A program made the translations under genes and the position numbers. DNA of 12,053 nt from Bacillota bacterium. Its GTDB lineage: Bacteria > Bacillota > Dethiobacteria > DTU022. How positions within the stretch are numbered: the stretch's first letter is position 1; each line of letters opens with the position of its first letter. The stretch lies in contig JAAZIE010000067.1 in assembly GCA_012510305.1 (NCBI GenBank), positions 1-12,053 of the forward strand, given 5' to 3'. Positions 1 through 6,523 of the stretch are shown here, piece after piece. The notes beneath the pieces were generated by a model, which made no database searches, was not told where the DNA came from, and saw only the letters and a program-made list of their open reading frames with translations.

Positions 1-39
1 CGCTTTAACTGAACCGTTTTCACATAGGCGAAAAATCTA

Positions 40-51
40 TTAAGCGCTTAA
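40..51. repeat. 12-nt perfect palindrome TTAAGCGCTTAA
   Basis: The sequence TTAAGCGCTTAA reads the same on both strands. It could be a dimeric regulator site for a gene to the left of the window, or chance. Nothing else in the window matches it. Confidence 0.4.
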
Positions 52-109
52 CGCGGTGTCCCGGGTCATCCCCTGCCCCGCATTTGCCGGCCAGTTTACT
101 TTAAATGTC

Positions 110-130
110 ATCCTGAGCGCAGCGAAGGAT
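110..130 (+). repeat. Dispersed micro-hairpin repeat, copy 1
   Basis: The copy reads ATCCT-GA-GC-GCA-GC-GA-AGGAT and is preceded by TGTC. It has a 5-bp outer stem, a symmetric GA/GA internal pair, a 2-bp inner stem and a GCA triloop. Three further copies with the same architecture lie at 11882-12020, all intergenic. This type of TGTCATCCTGAG repeat is common in bacterial intergenic DNA; its function is not known to me. Confidence 0.75.
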
Positions 131-141
131 CACCGCTCTTC

Positions 142-165
142 TGCCTGTCTGCCTGTTCGCCTGTT
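142..165 (+). repeat. Three-unit degenerate 8-nt tandem repeat
   Basis: The units are TGCCTGTC, TGCCTGTT and CGCCTGTT, in direct succession next to the micro-hairpin repeat. It is non-coding and possibly a slippage product. Confidence 0.5.
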
Positions 166-245
166 TCACGAGCTGCTCCGCCCGGCCGGGCCCACGAATA
201 TCCGCCTGCCGGGAGGCTCCCTGCCCTTACCTGCCCGGGCCCGCC

Positions 246-974
246 TTACGCCAGGGCGGCGGCGGCCTCCGGCAGGGTAAAGCGGCGGGCATAGAGGGCC
301 TGCCCCATGATCACCCCGGTAACCCGGGGGGCATAGCTTTTCAGGGCGCGCAGATCCTTCAGCGAGGAGATCCCTCCGGCGAGGATCACTTCCAGCGAAC
401 CGGCGGCCAATATTTGTTCCAGCCCCCGGTAATTGGGCCCCTCCAGGGTCCCGTCTTTCTCGATATCGGTATAAATTATCCGGCCGATCCCCCACTGCTC
501 CACCCGGCGGGCCAGCTCCACCGCGCTCATCTCGCCCTGCTCGGTCCAGCCCTGCGCCTTGACCCGCCCCCGGTGGGCATCGATCCCGGCGATGAGCCGC
601 TCGCCGAACTCGGCAGCCAGATTTTCAGCCTGCCGGGGCTCTTTAACCAATAGCGTCCCCAGGATTACCCGGGAGGCGCCCGCTTCAAAAGTTCGCTCCA
701 GATCCTCGCGCGAGCGCACCCCGCCGCCCACCTGGAAAGGGATCTCTACGGCCCTGCCGATGGCGGCGATCGCTTCCCGGTTGTCCGCGCTGCCGGTAAA
801 GGCCCCGTCGAGATCGACCAGGTGTAAAAGCGCCGCCCCCTGCCGCTCCCACTGCCGGGCCATGGCCACGGGATCATCACCGTAAACAGTTTCGCGGCCG
901 GGATCGCCCTGGTAAAGGCGAACGCAGCGCCCCGCTCTCAGATCGATAGCCGGAATGGCCAGCTGGGCCGACAT
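246..974 (-). CDS. hisA: Phosphoribosylformimino-5-aminoimidazole carboxamide ribotide isomerase (HisA)
   Basis: HisA catalyses the Amadori isomerisation of ProFAR to PRFAR in histidine biosynthesis, in the cytosol. The 242-residue protein has the usual family length and a (beta/alpha)8-barrel pattern. It begins with PAIDL (Asp11) followed by GRCVRLYQGD. Asp132 lies in GIDAHRGRV, and YTDIEKDGTLEG lies at about 168-179. These match the two catalytic Asp regions and the phosphate-binding signatures of HisA rather than HisF. The ATG directly abuts the TAG stop of hisB (TAGATG), with GGAG inside the end of hisB, so translation is probably coupled. Normally hisH precedes hisA and hisF follows it; neither is here. 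TAA ends the gene and no clear terminator follows. Confidence 0.95.
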   Translation of the reverse strand: MSAQLAIPAIDLRAGRCVRLYQGDPGRETVYGDDPVAMARQWERQGAALLHLVDLDGAFTGSADNREAIAAIGRAVEIPFQVGGGVRSREDLERTFEAGASRVILGTLLVKEPRQAENLAAEFGERLIAGIDAHRGRVKAQGWTEQGEMSAVELARRVEQWGIGRIIYTDIEKDGTLEGPNYRGLEQILAAGSLEVILAGGISSLKDLRALKSYAPRVTGVIMGQALYARRFTLPEAAAALA

Positions 975-1562
975 CTACTCCAGCTTCCCCTTGGTGGTAA
1001 GCGGCCCGCCAAGCCCCTCGAGCGCGGCGCAGGCCTCGTTCAAAGCGCGGCCCGCCGCCTTGTAAGAAGCCTCGATGAGGTGGTGCTTGTTTCGCCCGTG
1101 GCTCGCCTTTAGATGCAGGTTCAGGCACCCTTCGTTGACAAAAGCCCGCCAAAACTCTTCAAAAAGTTCGGGATCCATCGGCCCCACCGGGCCCGGCGGC
1201 AGGTTCATCTCATAATGGAGGTACGGACGGCCCGAAAGATCGGCTGCGACAAAAACCAGGGCGTCGTCCATGGGGACGGCGCTGAAACCGTAGCGCCTGA
1301 TCCCGGACTTGTCGCCCAAAGCCCGGTAAAAAGCCCGGCCCAGGCAAAGGCCCAGATCTTCCACCAGGTGGTGTGCATCCACCTCCAGATCTCCCTGGGC
1401 CCGGATCCGCAGGTCAAAAAAACCGTGCCGGCACCACAGCGTCAGCATATGTTCCAAAAAAGGAAGCCCCGTCTCCAGATCGGCTTTCCCCTCACCCTCC
1501 AGGTTCAAATGCAGGGCGATCTCCGTCTCCAGGGTGGATCGTTCTACACCGGCCTCACGCAT
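975..1562 (-). CDS. hisB: Imidazoleglycerol-phosphate dehydratase (HisB)
   Basis: This Mn-dependent enzyme dehydrates imidazole glycerol phosphate to imidazole acetol phosphate. The chosen product has 195 residues, the length of monofunctional HisB, with no phosphatase domain fused. Metal-binding motifs are visible: LEHML with His38, DAHHLVED (His64, His65, Glu68) and NKHHLIEA (His160, His161, Glu164). The frame is open from 1568 (ATGGTGATG), but the Shine-Dalgarno AAAGGAG at 1570-1576 sits only 1 nt from that first ATG and 7 nt from the ATG at 1562, so 1562 is preferred. The start overlaps the hisD stop by 8 nt (ATGCGTGA), indicating coupled translation in a hisDBA operon. Confidence 0.95.
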   Translation of the reverse strand: MREAGVERSTLETEIALHLNLEGEGKADLETGLPFLEHMLTLWCRHGFFDLRIRAQGDLEVDAHHLVEDLGLCLGRAFYRALGDKSGIRRYGFSAVPMDDALVFVAADLSGRPYLHYEMNLPPGPVGPMDPELFEEFWRAFVNEGCLNLHLKASHGRNKHHLIEASYKAAGRALNEACAALEGLGGPLTTKGKLE

Positions 1563-2841
1563 CACCATTCTCCTTTCTAATCGCTACCGCGCGGGCATGG
1601 GCCTCCAGGCCCTCGGCCCGAGCCAGTTTTTCGATCTGCGGCGCCGCTCCTGCAAGCGCCGCCTCGCTGTAATAAACGAAGCTCGTTCTTTTGATAAAGT
1701 CGGCGACCCCCAGGGGCGAAGCATAGCGCGCCGTACCCCCGGTGGGGAGCACATGGTTCGAACCGGCCCAGTAATCACCCACCGGCTCGGGGGTGTGGGG
1801 GCCGATAAAAACGGCACCGGCGTTTTCAATGGCATCGAGGTGGCGCCAGGGATCGGCCACCTGCAGCTCCAGGTGCTCGGGGGCCAGCTCGTTGACCGCC
1901 CGCCAGGCCTCCGTGAGATTGTTCAGCCGCAGCAGCGCCCCCTGCTCTTTCAGCGAGCGCCGGGCGATCTCCCGGCGGGGCAGCCTTGAGAGCTGCTCCT
2001 TCAGCTCCTGCTCCACCCGGCGGGCCAGCTCCGCAGAGTCGGTGATCAGCACCGGGCGCGCCAGGATATCGTGCTCCGCCTGCGAAAGCAGATCGGCGGC
2101 GATGTAAGCCGGGTTTGCCCCCGCATCGGCCACCACCACTATTTCGCTGGGTCCGGCCAAAAGATCGATTCCCACCCGGCCGTAGAGCTCGCGCTTGGCC
2201 AGGGTTACATAGATGTTTCCCGGGCCCACAATTTTGGCCACGGCGGGGACGCTCTCCGTGCCGTAAGCCAGGGCGGCCACGGCCTGGGCCCCGCCGATCT
2301 TGAAGACGGCACCGGCGCCGGCCTCGCGGGCCGCCAGCAGGGTCAGCGGATGGACCGTGCCGTCGGCGGCCGGGGGAGTGCAAAGGCAGATCTCTTTCAC
2401 CCCCGCCACCTTTGCCGGCACCACCGTCATCAGCACGGAGGAAGGATAAGCGGCGGTGCCCCCGGGGATGTAAGCCCCCACCGGGCCCAGCGGCCGGATC
2501 CGCTGTCCCACCAGGCTTCCGGGCCCGCTTTCCCACCAGGAAGAGAGGAGCTGGCGCCGGTGGTAACTCTCGATATTACGCCTCGCCTCTCTCAAGGCCT
2601 CCGCCAAGTCCGGCTCCACCGCGGCGGAGGCGGCGTCAATCTCGGCCTCGCTCACCTGCAGTCCCTCCAGCACAGCGCCCTCATAGCGTTTGGTCAGCTC
2701 TTTGAGCGCCTCGTCGCCCCGCTCGCGAACTGCAGCCAAAATCTCAAGAACACTTTCCCTCTCGGCAGCGAAGTCGTCGAGGCAAAAAGAAGACCGTTTT
2801 TCTAAATAATGTTCCAAGGAATTAAAAACAGGCAATAGCAT
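1555..2841 (-). CDS. hisD: Histidinol dehydrogenase (HisD)
   Basis: HisD is a Zn-dependent, NAD-linked enzyme that oxidises L-histidinol to L-histidine in two steps, the last reactions of the pathway. From the ATG at 2841 the protein has 428 residues, the normal family length. Zn ligands are recognisable as Gln254 and His257 (SQAEHD), Asp356 (VGDYWAG) and His415 (LEAHA). The catalytic Glu322-His323 pair is in ELAPEHLEL, and the signature GPGNIYVTLAKRELYG lies around 206-221. The frame stays open up to an ATG at 2991, but that 50-residue extension is not HisD-like and contains the likely promoter (2885-2913). The ATG at 2841 has GGAG 10 nt upstream. It is the first gene of hisDBA. Confidence 0.95.
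   Translation of the reverse strand: MLLPVFNSLEHYLEKRSSFCLDDFAAERESVLEILAAVRERGDEALKELTKRYEGAVLEGLQVSEAEIDAASAAVEPDLAEALREARRNIESYHRRQLLSSWWESGPGSLVGQRIRPLGPVGAYIPGGTAAYPSSVLMTVVPAKVAGVKEICLCTPPAADGTVHPLTLLAAREAGAGAVFKIGGAQAVAALAYGTESVPAVAKIVGPGNIYVTLAKRELYGRVGIDLLAGPSEIVVVADAGANPAYIAADLLSQAEHDILARPVLITDSAELARRVEQELKEQLSRLPRREIARRSLKEQGALLRLNNLTEAWRAVNELAPEHLELQVADPWRHLDAIENAGAVFIGPHTPEPVGDYWAGSNHVLPTGGTARYASPLGVADFIKRTSFVYYSEAALAGAAPQIEKLARAEGLEAHARAVAIRKENGDA
1570..1576 (-). promoter_or_regulatory. Ribosome binding site deciding the hisB start
   Basis: AAAGGAG lies 7 nt before the ATG at 1562 and 1 nt before the ATG at 1568. The spacing selects the inner ATG. The site is inside the last codons of hisD. 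Confidence 0.75.
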
Positions 2842-2884
2842 AGGGAATATACTCCAATCAGGGTATTTAAGCTGTTTCAGGCGT

Positions 2885-2913
2885 ATTTTAACATGTTGCC
2901 CTTGAAGAGGCAA
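2885..2913 (-). promoter_or_regulatory. Probable sigma-A promoter of the hisDBA operon
   Basis: On the minus strand, -35 TTGCCT (2908-2913) and -10 TAAAAT (2885-2890) are separated by exactly 17 nt. A TGT just before the -10 makes it an extended -10. Transcription would start near 2878, giving a leader of about 37 nt before the ATG at 2841, too short for a T-box. A perfect inverted repeat, TTGCC-N8-GGCAA (2896-2913), overlaps the -35 and spacer and could be an operator. Confidence 0.6.
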
Positions 2914-3000
2914 GAAACCGGAGGCGAAGAACCGCCCCCCGGTCGCCGATTGGGTTTTTCTTTTCGAGCCGGGTGCATCCCAGCCCCGCATCTACCCCGG

Positions 3001-3026
3001 TACCATTGAACCTGCCAAAAATGGTA
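3001..3026. repeat. Inverted repeat TACCATT-N12-AATGGTA
   Basis: Perfect 7-bp arms lie at 3001-3007 and 3020-3026 around a 12-nt loop, in the divergent region between hisD and the P-loop gene. It is directly followed by the GTAG palindrome at 3033-3056. It may belong to the same repeat unit or be an operator; neither can be decided from the sequence. Confidence 0.4.
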
Positions 3027-3032
3027 TAAATT

Positions 3033-3056
3033 GTAGGGGCGAGGCATGCCTCGCCC
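3033..3056 (+). repeat. REP-like element: GTAG plus 20-nt perfect palindrome
   Basis: GTAG (3033-3036) is followed immediately by a perfect palindrome (3037-3056; arms GGGCGAGGCA and TGCCTCGCCC). A GTAG or GGAG tetranucleotide 5' of a hairpin is the hallmark of REP sequences mobilised by RAYT (TnpA-REP) transposases. No transposase gene is in the window, so this would be a non-autonomous copy. CTGTCACC follows at 3067-3074, an octamer shared with the repeat at 4879-4915. Confidence 0.55.
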
Positions 3057-3130
3057 GCACCGGCCCCTGTCACCACAATCGCCCTAATCCGACCCGGTAT
3101 TACATTTCTCGTCCCGCCGGGCGAAAATTA

Positions 3131-3139
3131 TGCTATAAT
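3131..3139 (+). promoter_or_regulatory. Extended -10 promoter of the P-loop/Asp23 gene
   Basis: TGCTATAAT combines a perfect TATAAT with the upstream TG of an extended -10. No good -35 hexamer was seen 16-18 nt upstream, which extended -10 promoters can tolerate. Transcription would start near 3146, about 75 nt before the ATG at 3222. Confidence 0.5.
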
Positions 3140-3221
3140 TAATCCGCAGCCCCGCCGGCCGCTTTTGCGAGCGCGCCGGTAAAATATATTTCATGCTTTT
3201 GCAGAAAGGTAGATACTTTAA

Positions 3222-4061
3222 ATGGAGATTTATGCCCTGGTCGGCCGCAGGGGCACCGGCAAAAGCCATCACGCCCAGCTGCTGGCGCACCGCTACGGGA
3301 TCAACTACCTTTTGGACGACGGCCTTTTAATTAAGGGAAGCCAAATTTTGGCCGGGCGCTCGGCCAAGCGCGAAAACACCCGCTACGGAGCGATCAAGCG
3401 CGCACTCCTGCACGATGATGAGCATGCCCTCCAGCTGCAGGACCAGCTAAAGCAGCTGGCTCCCTCGAAACTGCTCGTCCTGGCCACTTCCGAGCGAATG
3501 GCAAAGGCGATCACCGACCGCCTTGAACTGCCCCACCCGCACCACTACATTCATATCGAGGATATCGTCAGCCCAGAAGCGATTGAACGGGCCCGCCGGA
3601 TGCGGGACGAAAAAAATAGGCATGTCATCCCCCTGCCTACCTTTTCGATCAAAAAAGAATTCCCCGGCTACCTCGTCGACCCGCTTCGCTCCTTTTTCAG
3701 GCTGCCCTCGGCGCCATACAGCAGCAAAAACATAGCCGTGGAACGCTCCATCGTCCGCCCGGTTTACAGCAATCTGGGCAATTTCTATATTGCAGAGCAT
3801 GTTGTCAGCGACCTGGTGAACCACATTGTCAGCCGGGTTTCCGGTGTTTACCGGGTTAGCCGCGTCGCCGTAACTACCGCCGCCGGCAAGATGAACCTGG
3901 ATGTGGACCTGGTCTTTTCACTGGACCGTTTGCCGTCAAAAAATTTCCACCAAATCTCTGCCGAAGTACAGGAAACGCTTAAAGATGAGCTCGAGCACCT
4001 CACCGGTTTTTACCTGGACCGGGTGAACATTACCGCAAAAAAAATCCACCTCGGCGAATAA
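3222..4061 (+). CDS. P-loop protein with C-terminal Asp23/Gls24-like domain
   Basis: The 279-residue protein opens with a beta strand running into a Walker A motif, GRRGTGKS (residues 8-15), so the N-terminal part probably binds ATP or GTP. A second hydrophobic strand, KLLVLATS (83-90), fits a small P-loop fold. A basic middle region follows (about 115-170). Residues about 175-275 resemble the Asp23/Gls24 alkaline-shock family: a strand around 180-190, a helix ending HIVSRVSGVYRVSRV, strands around MNLDVDLVF, and a final VQETLKDELEHLTG...DRVNITAKKIHL. Asp23 proteins act in envelope stress in Firmicutes. No membrane segment is seen. AAAGG lies 12 nt before the ATG. The gene is divergent from hisD and convergent with fdhD, with only 16 nt between the two stops. 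The precise function is unknown. Confidence 0.8.
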   Translation: MEIYALVGRRGTGKSHHAQLLAHRYGINYLLDDGLLIKGSQILAGRSAKRENTRYGAIKRALLHDDEHALQLQDQLKQLAPSKLLVLATSERMAKAITDRLELPHPHHYIHIEDIVSPEAIERARRMRDEKNRHVIPLPTFSIKKEFPGYLVDPLRSFFRLPSAPYSSKNIAVERSIVRPVYSNLGNFYIAEHVVSDLVNHIVSRVSGVYRVSRVAVTTAAGKMNLDVDLVFSLDRLPSKNFHQISAEVQETLKDELEHLTGFYLDRVNITAKKIHLGE

Positions 4062-4077
4062 GGGCCGCTCAAAGGGC

Positions 4078-4863
4078 TCACCCTTCCACCCGCTCGGGAT
4101 GGGTGTATACATTCAGCCGCCCGTCGCGAACAAAACCGACCAGGGTGATATTGAGCGCATGAGCCAGCTCAATACTCAGGCTGGTGGGAGCAGCCCGCGA
4201 AGCGATAAGCGGCAGCTGTACACGGGCCGCCTTGAGCAGGATCTCCGAACCCAGCCGGCTGCTGCAGACGAGCATCTTCTCCTCCAGGGGAACCCCCTGA
4301 AGCAGGCACTCCCCGATGATTTTATCAATGGCGTTGTGACGCCCAATATCTTCGAAAAATAAGAGCAGATCCCGGTTATCGGCCAGGGCGGCGCTGTGCA
4401 TCCCCCCTGTAATCTTGAAGATCGCGGCGCGCTCCTGCAAGGAGGCCATCAAAGAACCGATCACTTCAGCCTTAACGGAGAGCTTTCCCGGCGGAACCGG
4501 CGCTGTACCCCCGGCCTGCCGCAGATCAAGGAGCGCTCCCCGCGTACCGCCCGGGGTAACGGTGCCCTCGGCACAAGGCTGTTCCAACGTAACTGATTTA
4601 TGCTTCAGCTCTATTTCAACGGCCTCACCCTTCTCCAGCAGGCGCACCGCAGCCACCTCGTCCAGCGAGCCGATCAGCCCGCAGGAGCGCAAATAGCCCA
4701 GGGCCAGGCTCTTTCTTTTTTCGGGAGTGCAGAGCAGCGTCACCAACTTTTGCCCGCCCAGGTATATCGTCAGCGGCGCCTCCACGACCACCTGGTCGGC
4801 GATAACCTTTCTTTCTCGACCCCGGATTACGGTCACTTCTTTTTTTTCCACCAGCTCCGGCAC
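4078..4863 (-). CDS. fdhD: Formate dehydrogenase accessory sulfurtransferase FdhD
   Basis: FdhD passes sulfur from a cysteine desulfurase to the molybdenum or tungsten bis-MGD cofactor, and formate dehydrogenase needs this to be active. The 261-residue length is typical. Family blocks are clear: LLCTPEKRKSLALGYL (44-58), KITGGMHSAAL (150-160), FEDIGRHNAIDKIIG (170-184), SSRLGSEILLKAARVQLP (201-218) and LVGFVRDGRLNVYTHPER (241-258). The sulfur-carrying loop holds a single Cys97 (QPCAEG) where E. coli FdhD has Cys121 and Cys124. The start is GTG with GGGGAGG 7 nt upstream. It lies 94 nt downstream of the response regulator stop and may be read from that operon. No formate dehydrogenase gene is in the window. 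Confidence 0.93.
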   Translation of the reverse strand: MPELVEKKEVTVIRGRERKVIADQVVVEAPLTIYLGGQKLVTLLCTPEKRKSLALGYLRSCGLIGSLDEVAAVRLLEKGEAVEIELKHKSVTLEQPCAEGTVTPGGTRGALLDLRQAGGTAPVPPGKLSVKAEVIGSLMASLQERAAIFKITGGMHSAALADNRDLLLFFEDIGRHNAIDKIIGECLLQGVPLEEKMLVCSSRLGSEILLKAARVQLPLIASRAAPTSLSIELAHALNITLVGFVRDGRLNVYTHPERVEG

Positions 4864-4878
4864 GGTCCTGCCTCCCCG

Positions 4879-4915
4879 AAAGGTGACAGTAGGTACGTCC
4901 CCCTGTCACCTTTTT
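4879..4915. repeat. GGTGACAG hairpin repeat between fdhD and the response regulator gene
   Basis: Perfect 11-bp arms, AAAGGTGACAG (4879-4889) and CTGTCACCTTT (4903-4913), flank a 13-nt loop. On the plus strand a T5 run (4911-4915) completes the second arm, so it could terminate plus-strand transcripts. On the minus strand only TTT follows, so it would be a weak terminator for the operon it sits in. The octamer GGTGACAG recurs in other intergenic spots (complement at 3067-3074; 12038-12045), which suggests a dispersed repeat family rather than a dedicated terminator. Confidence 0.65.
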
Positions 4916-4957
4916 GACTTGCCCCGCCCGTTCATGAAATTTTAAAAGGTGTCTTGG

Positions 4958-6523
4958 TTAATCTTTTTCCTGCCTTGATTTTTCCAGGTGGTAGCGCAGC
5001 GCCCGCGGCGTGATCTTCAGCAGCTCCGCCGCCTTGCTCTGGTGGCCAAACGTAAGCTCCAGGGCCTGCTCGATGATCTGCCCGGTAACGCGCTCCCGCC
5101 AGGATTTGAGATCTTCCTGGAAGTCGTTGAAGTCAAAGCCCTCTTTCAGCTCAAGCCCTGCCGCAAGCAGCTCTTCAAAACCGGTCAGCTGCCGGTAAAG
5201 CTTCTCGCCCTGCGAATGAGCGCTGAAATAGGGCGGCGCTGCAGCGGCAGGCGGCCCGGGCTCTGCGGCGGGCGCCTCTTTTTCCATCTCATCTTTCTGC
5301 GGCGGCCGGATCCGCTCCGGGAGCTCGCCCGGTTCGATGAGCTGCCCCTTGCTTAAAAGCACCGCCTGGGCGACGGTATTGGCCACCTCCCGGATATTGC
5401 CCGGCCAGGTATGCTCCAGCAGCAGGGCCATAGCCTCGTCGGAAAATTTCTTGGCGGGCGCCCCCTTTTCCACCGTCTCTCTGTCCAAAAAATAGCTGAT
5501 AAAGGTGGGGATATCCCCGGCCCGATCGCGCAGCGGCGGTATCGTCAGCGAGGCCACGTCCAGCCGGTAGAAGAGATCTTCGCGGAACCTGTTCTCCTCC
5601 ACCCGCGCGGCCAGGTCGGCGTTGGTCGCGGCGATGACCCGCACATCCACCTTGCAGATCTCTTCGCCCCCCACCCGCAAGAACTCGCCCGTCTCCAGAA
5701 CGCGCAGCAGCTTGATCTGGATCGCCGGGCTGGCCGAGTCGATCTCATCCAAAAAGAGGGTGCCTTTGTTGGCCATCTCGAAGATGCCCTTCTTGCGGCT
5801 GGTCGCCCCGGTAAAAGAACCCTTTTCATGGCCGAAGAGCTCGCTTTCCAGCAGCGTTTCGGTAAAAGCCCCGCAGTTAAAGGCCATGAAGGGGCGGTCG
5901 CTGCGATGGCTGACCGAATGAATATAGCGCGCCAAAACCTCTTTGCCCGTGCCGGTCTCCCCCTGGATGAGGACGGTAATGTTTTTCTTGGCAATTTTCT
6001 GGGAAGCGGCCACCAGGCTGAGCATTTTCTTGTCCGCACCGACGACGAAGCCGAGCTCTTCGTGAGAGCGGGACAGCTTTTCCAGCTCGGCGCGCACGTT
6101 CAGCGCCCGCTCCAGGAGCGCCTCCATCTCGGCAATATCGCCGAAGGGTTTTTCCACGTAATCGAAGGCGCCGGACTGGATCGCCTCCACCGCCGACTTC
6201 ACCGTGGAGTAGCCGGTGATGATGATCACCTCGCAGGAGGGCTGCGACTTCTTGATCTCGCGCAGCACCTGCAGTCCGTTCAGGTCGGGCAGTTTCAGAT
6301 CGACCACGGCCACGTTGAAGCGGTTTTGCTTCAGCAGATCGATCGCCTGCGAACCGCTGTGGGCCGCAACGACGCGGTGTCCCTTTCTCTTTAACAAGTA
6401 GGAGAAAAAATTGCAGACCTCCGGCTCATCGTCCACGATGAGAAAACAGGCCTGTGCGGACGCCCGCTCCGCCCCCGCCCCCTCACGCTCACTCTCGTGC
6501 ACAGTCTTCCAACTCCTTTTCAT
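4958..6523 (-). CDS. Sigma-54-dependent response regulator, NtrC class
   Basis: This regulator activates sigma-54 promoters when phosphorylated. Domains of the 521-residue form are: receiver about 26-145 (Asp31-Asp32, phosphoacceptor Asp75 in VVDLKLP, Thr103, Lys125 in EKPF); AAA+ domain about 157-395 with Walker A GETGTGKE (188-195), the sigma-54 contact loop GSFTGA (235-240; usual form GAFTGA), Walker B TLFLDEID (255-262) and sensor II WPGNIREV (373-380); a Pro/Ala-rich linker (about 406-432); and a Fis-type helix-turn-helix (about 485-515, GHQSKAAELLKITPRALRYHL). It overlaps the kinase gene by 35 nt. The ATG at 6523 has no good ribosome site, whereas AAAAGGAG lies 10 nt before a GTG at 6502, so a 514-residue product is quite possible. 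It is probably the partner of the adjacent kinase. Confidence 0.93.
   Translation of the reverse strand: MKRSWKTVHESEREGAGAERASAQACFLIVDDEPEVCNFFSYLLKRKGHRVVAAHSGSQAIDLLKQNRFNVAVVDLKLPDLNGLQVLREIKKSQPSCEVIIITGYSTVKSAVEAIQSGAFDYVEKPFGDIAEMEALLERALNVRAELEKLSRSHEELGFVVGADKKMLSLVAASQKIAKKNITVLIQGETGTGKEVLARYIHSVSHRSDRPFMAFNCGAFTETLLESELFGHEKGSFTGATSRKKGIFEMANKGTLFLDEIDSASPAIQIKLLRVLETGEFLRVGGEEICKVDVRVIAATNADLAARVEENRFREDLFYRLDVASLTIPPLRDRAGDIPTFISYFLDRETVEKGAPAKKFSDEAMALLLEHTWPGNIREVANTVAQAVLLSKGQLIEPGELPERIRPPQKDEMEKEAPAAEPGPPAAAAPPYFSAHSQGEKLYRQLTGFEELLAAGLELKEGFDFNDFQEDLKSWRERVTGQIIEQALELTFGHQSKAAELLKITPRALRYHLEKSRQEKD

Larger units (their letters stand above)
1..245. other. Non-coding region downstream of hisA, repeat-bearing
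   Basis: No convincing coding region is present. The stretch holds a 12-nt palindrome (40-51), one copy of a dispersed micro-hairpin repeat (110-130) and a degenerate 8-nt tandem repeat (142-165). A GC-rich part around 180-245 contains short self-complementary runs such as CCCGGCCGGG. No hairpin followed by a T-run was found, so the end of the his transcript is not evident. Confidence 0.6.

Noticed and set aside
56..280. A 74-codon open frame on the plus strand
   Set aside because: It runs through intergenic repeats and into the end of hisA, has no ribosome site, and its Arg/Pro-rich product looks non-coding.
1753..1764. GGTTCGAACC, resembling a tRNA T-loop
   Set aside because: It is in the middle of the hisD coding sequence, and no cloverleaf arms could be built around it.
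1826..2536. A 236-codon Gly/Arg-rich open frame on the same strand as hisD in another frame
   Set aside because: It is low-complexity and lies wholly within hisD, whose catalytic and Zn residues are all in the other frame.
2842..2991. A 50-residue N-terminal extension of HisD from the ATG at 2991
   Set aside because: The extension is not HisD-like, contains a well-spaced promoter, and would make the protein longer than the family norm.
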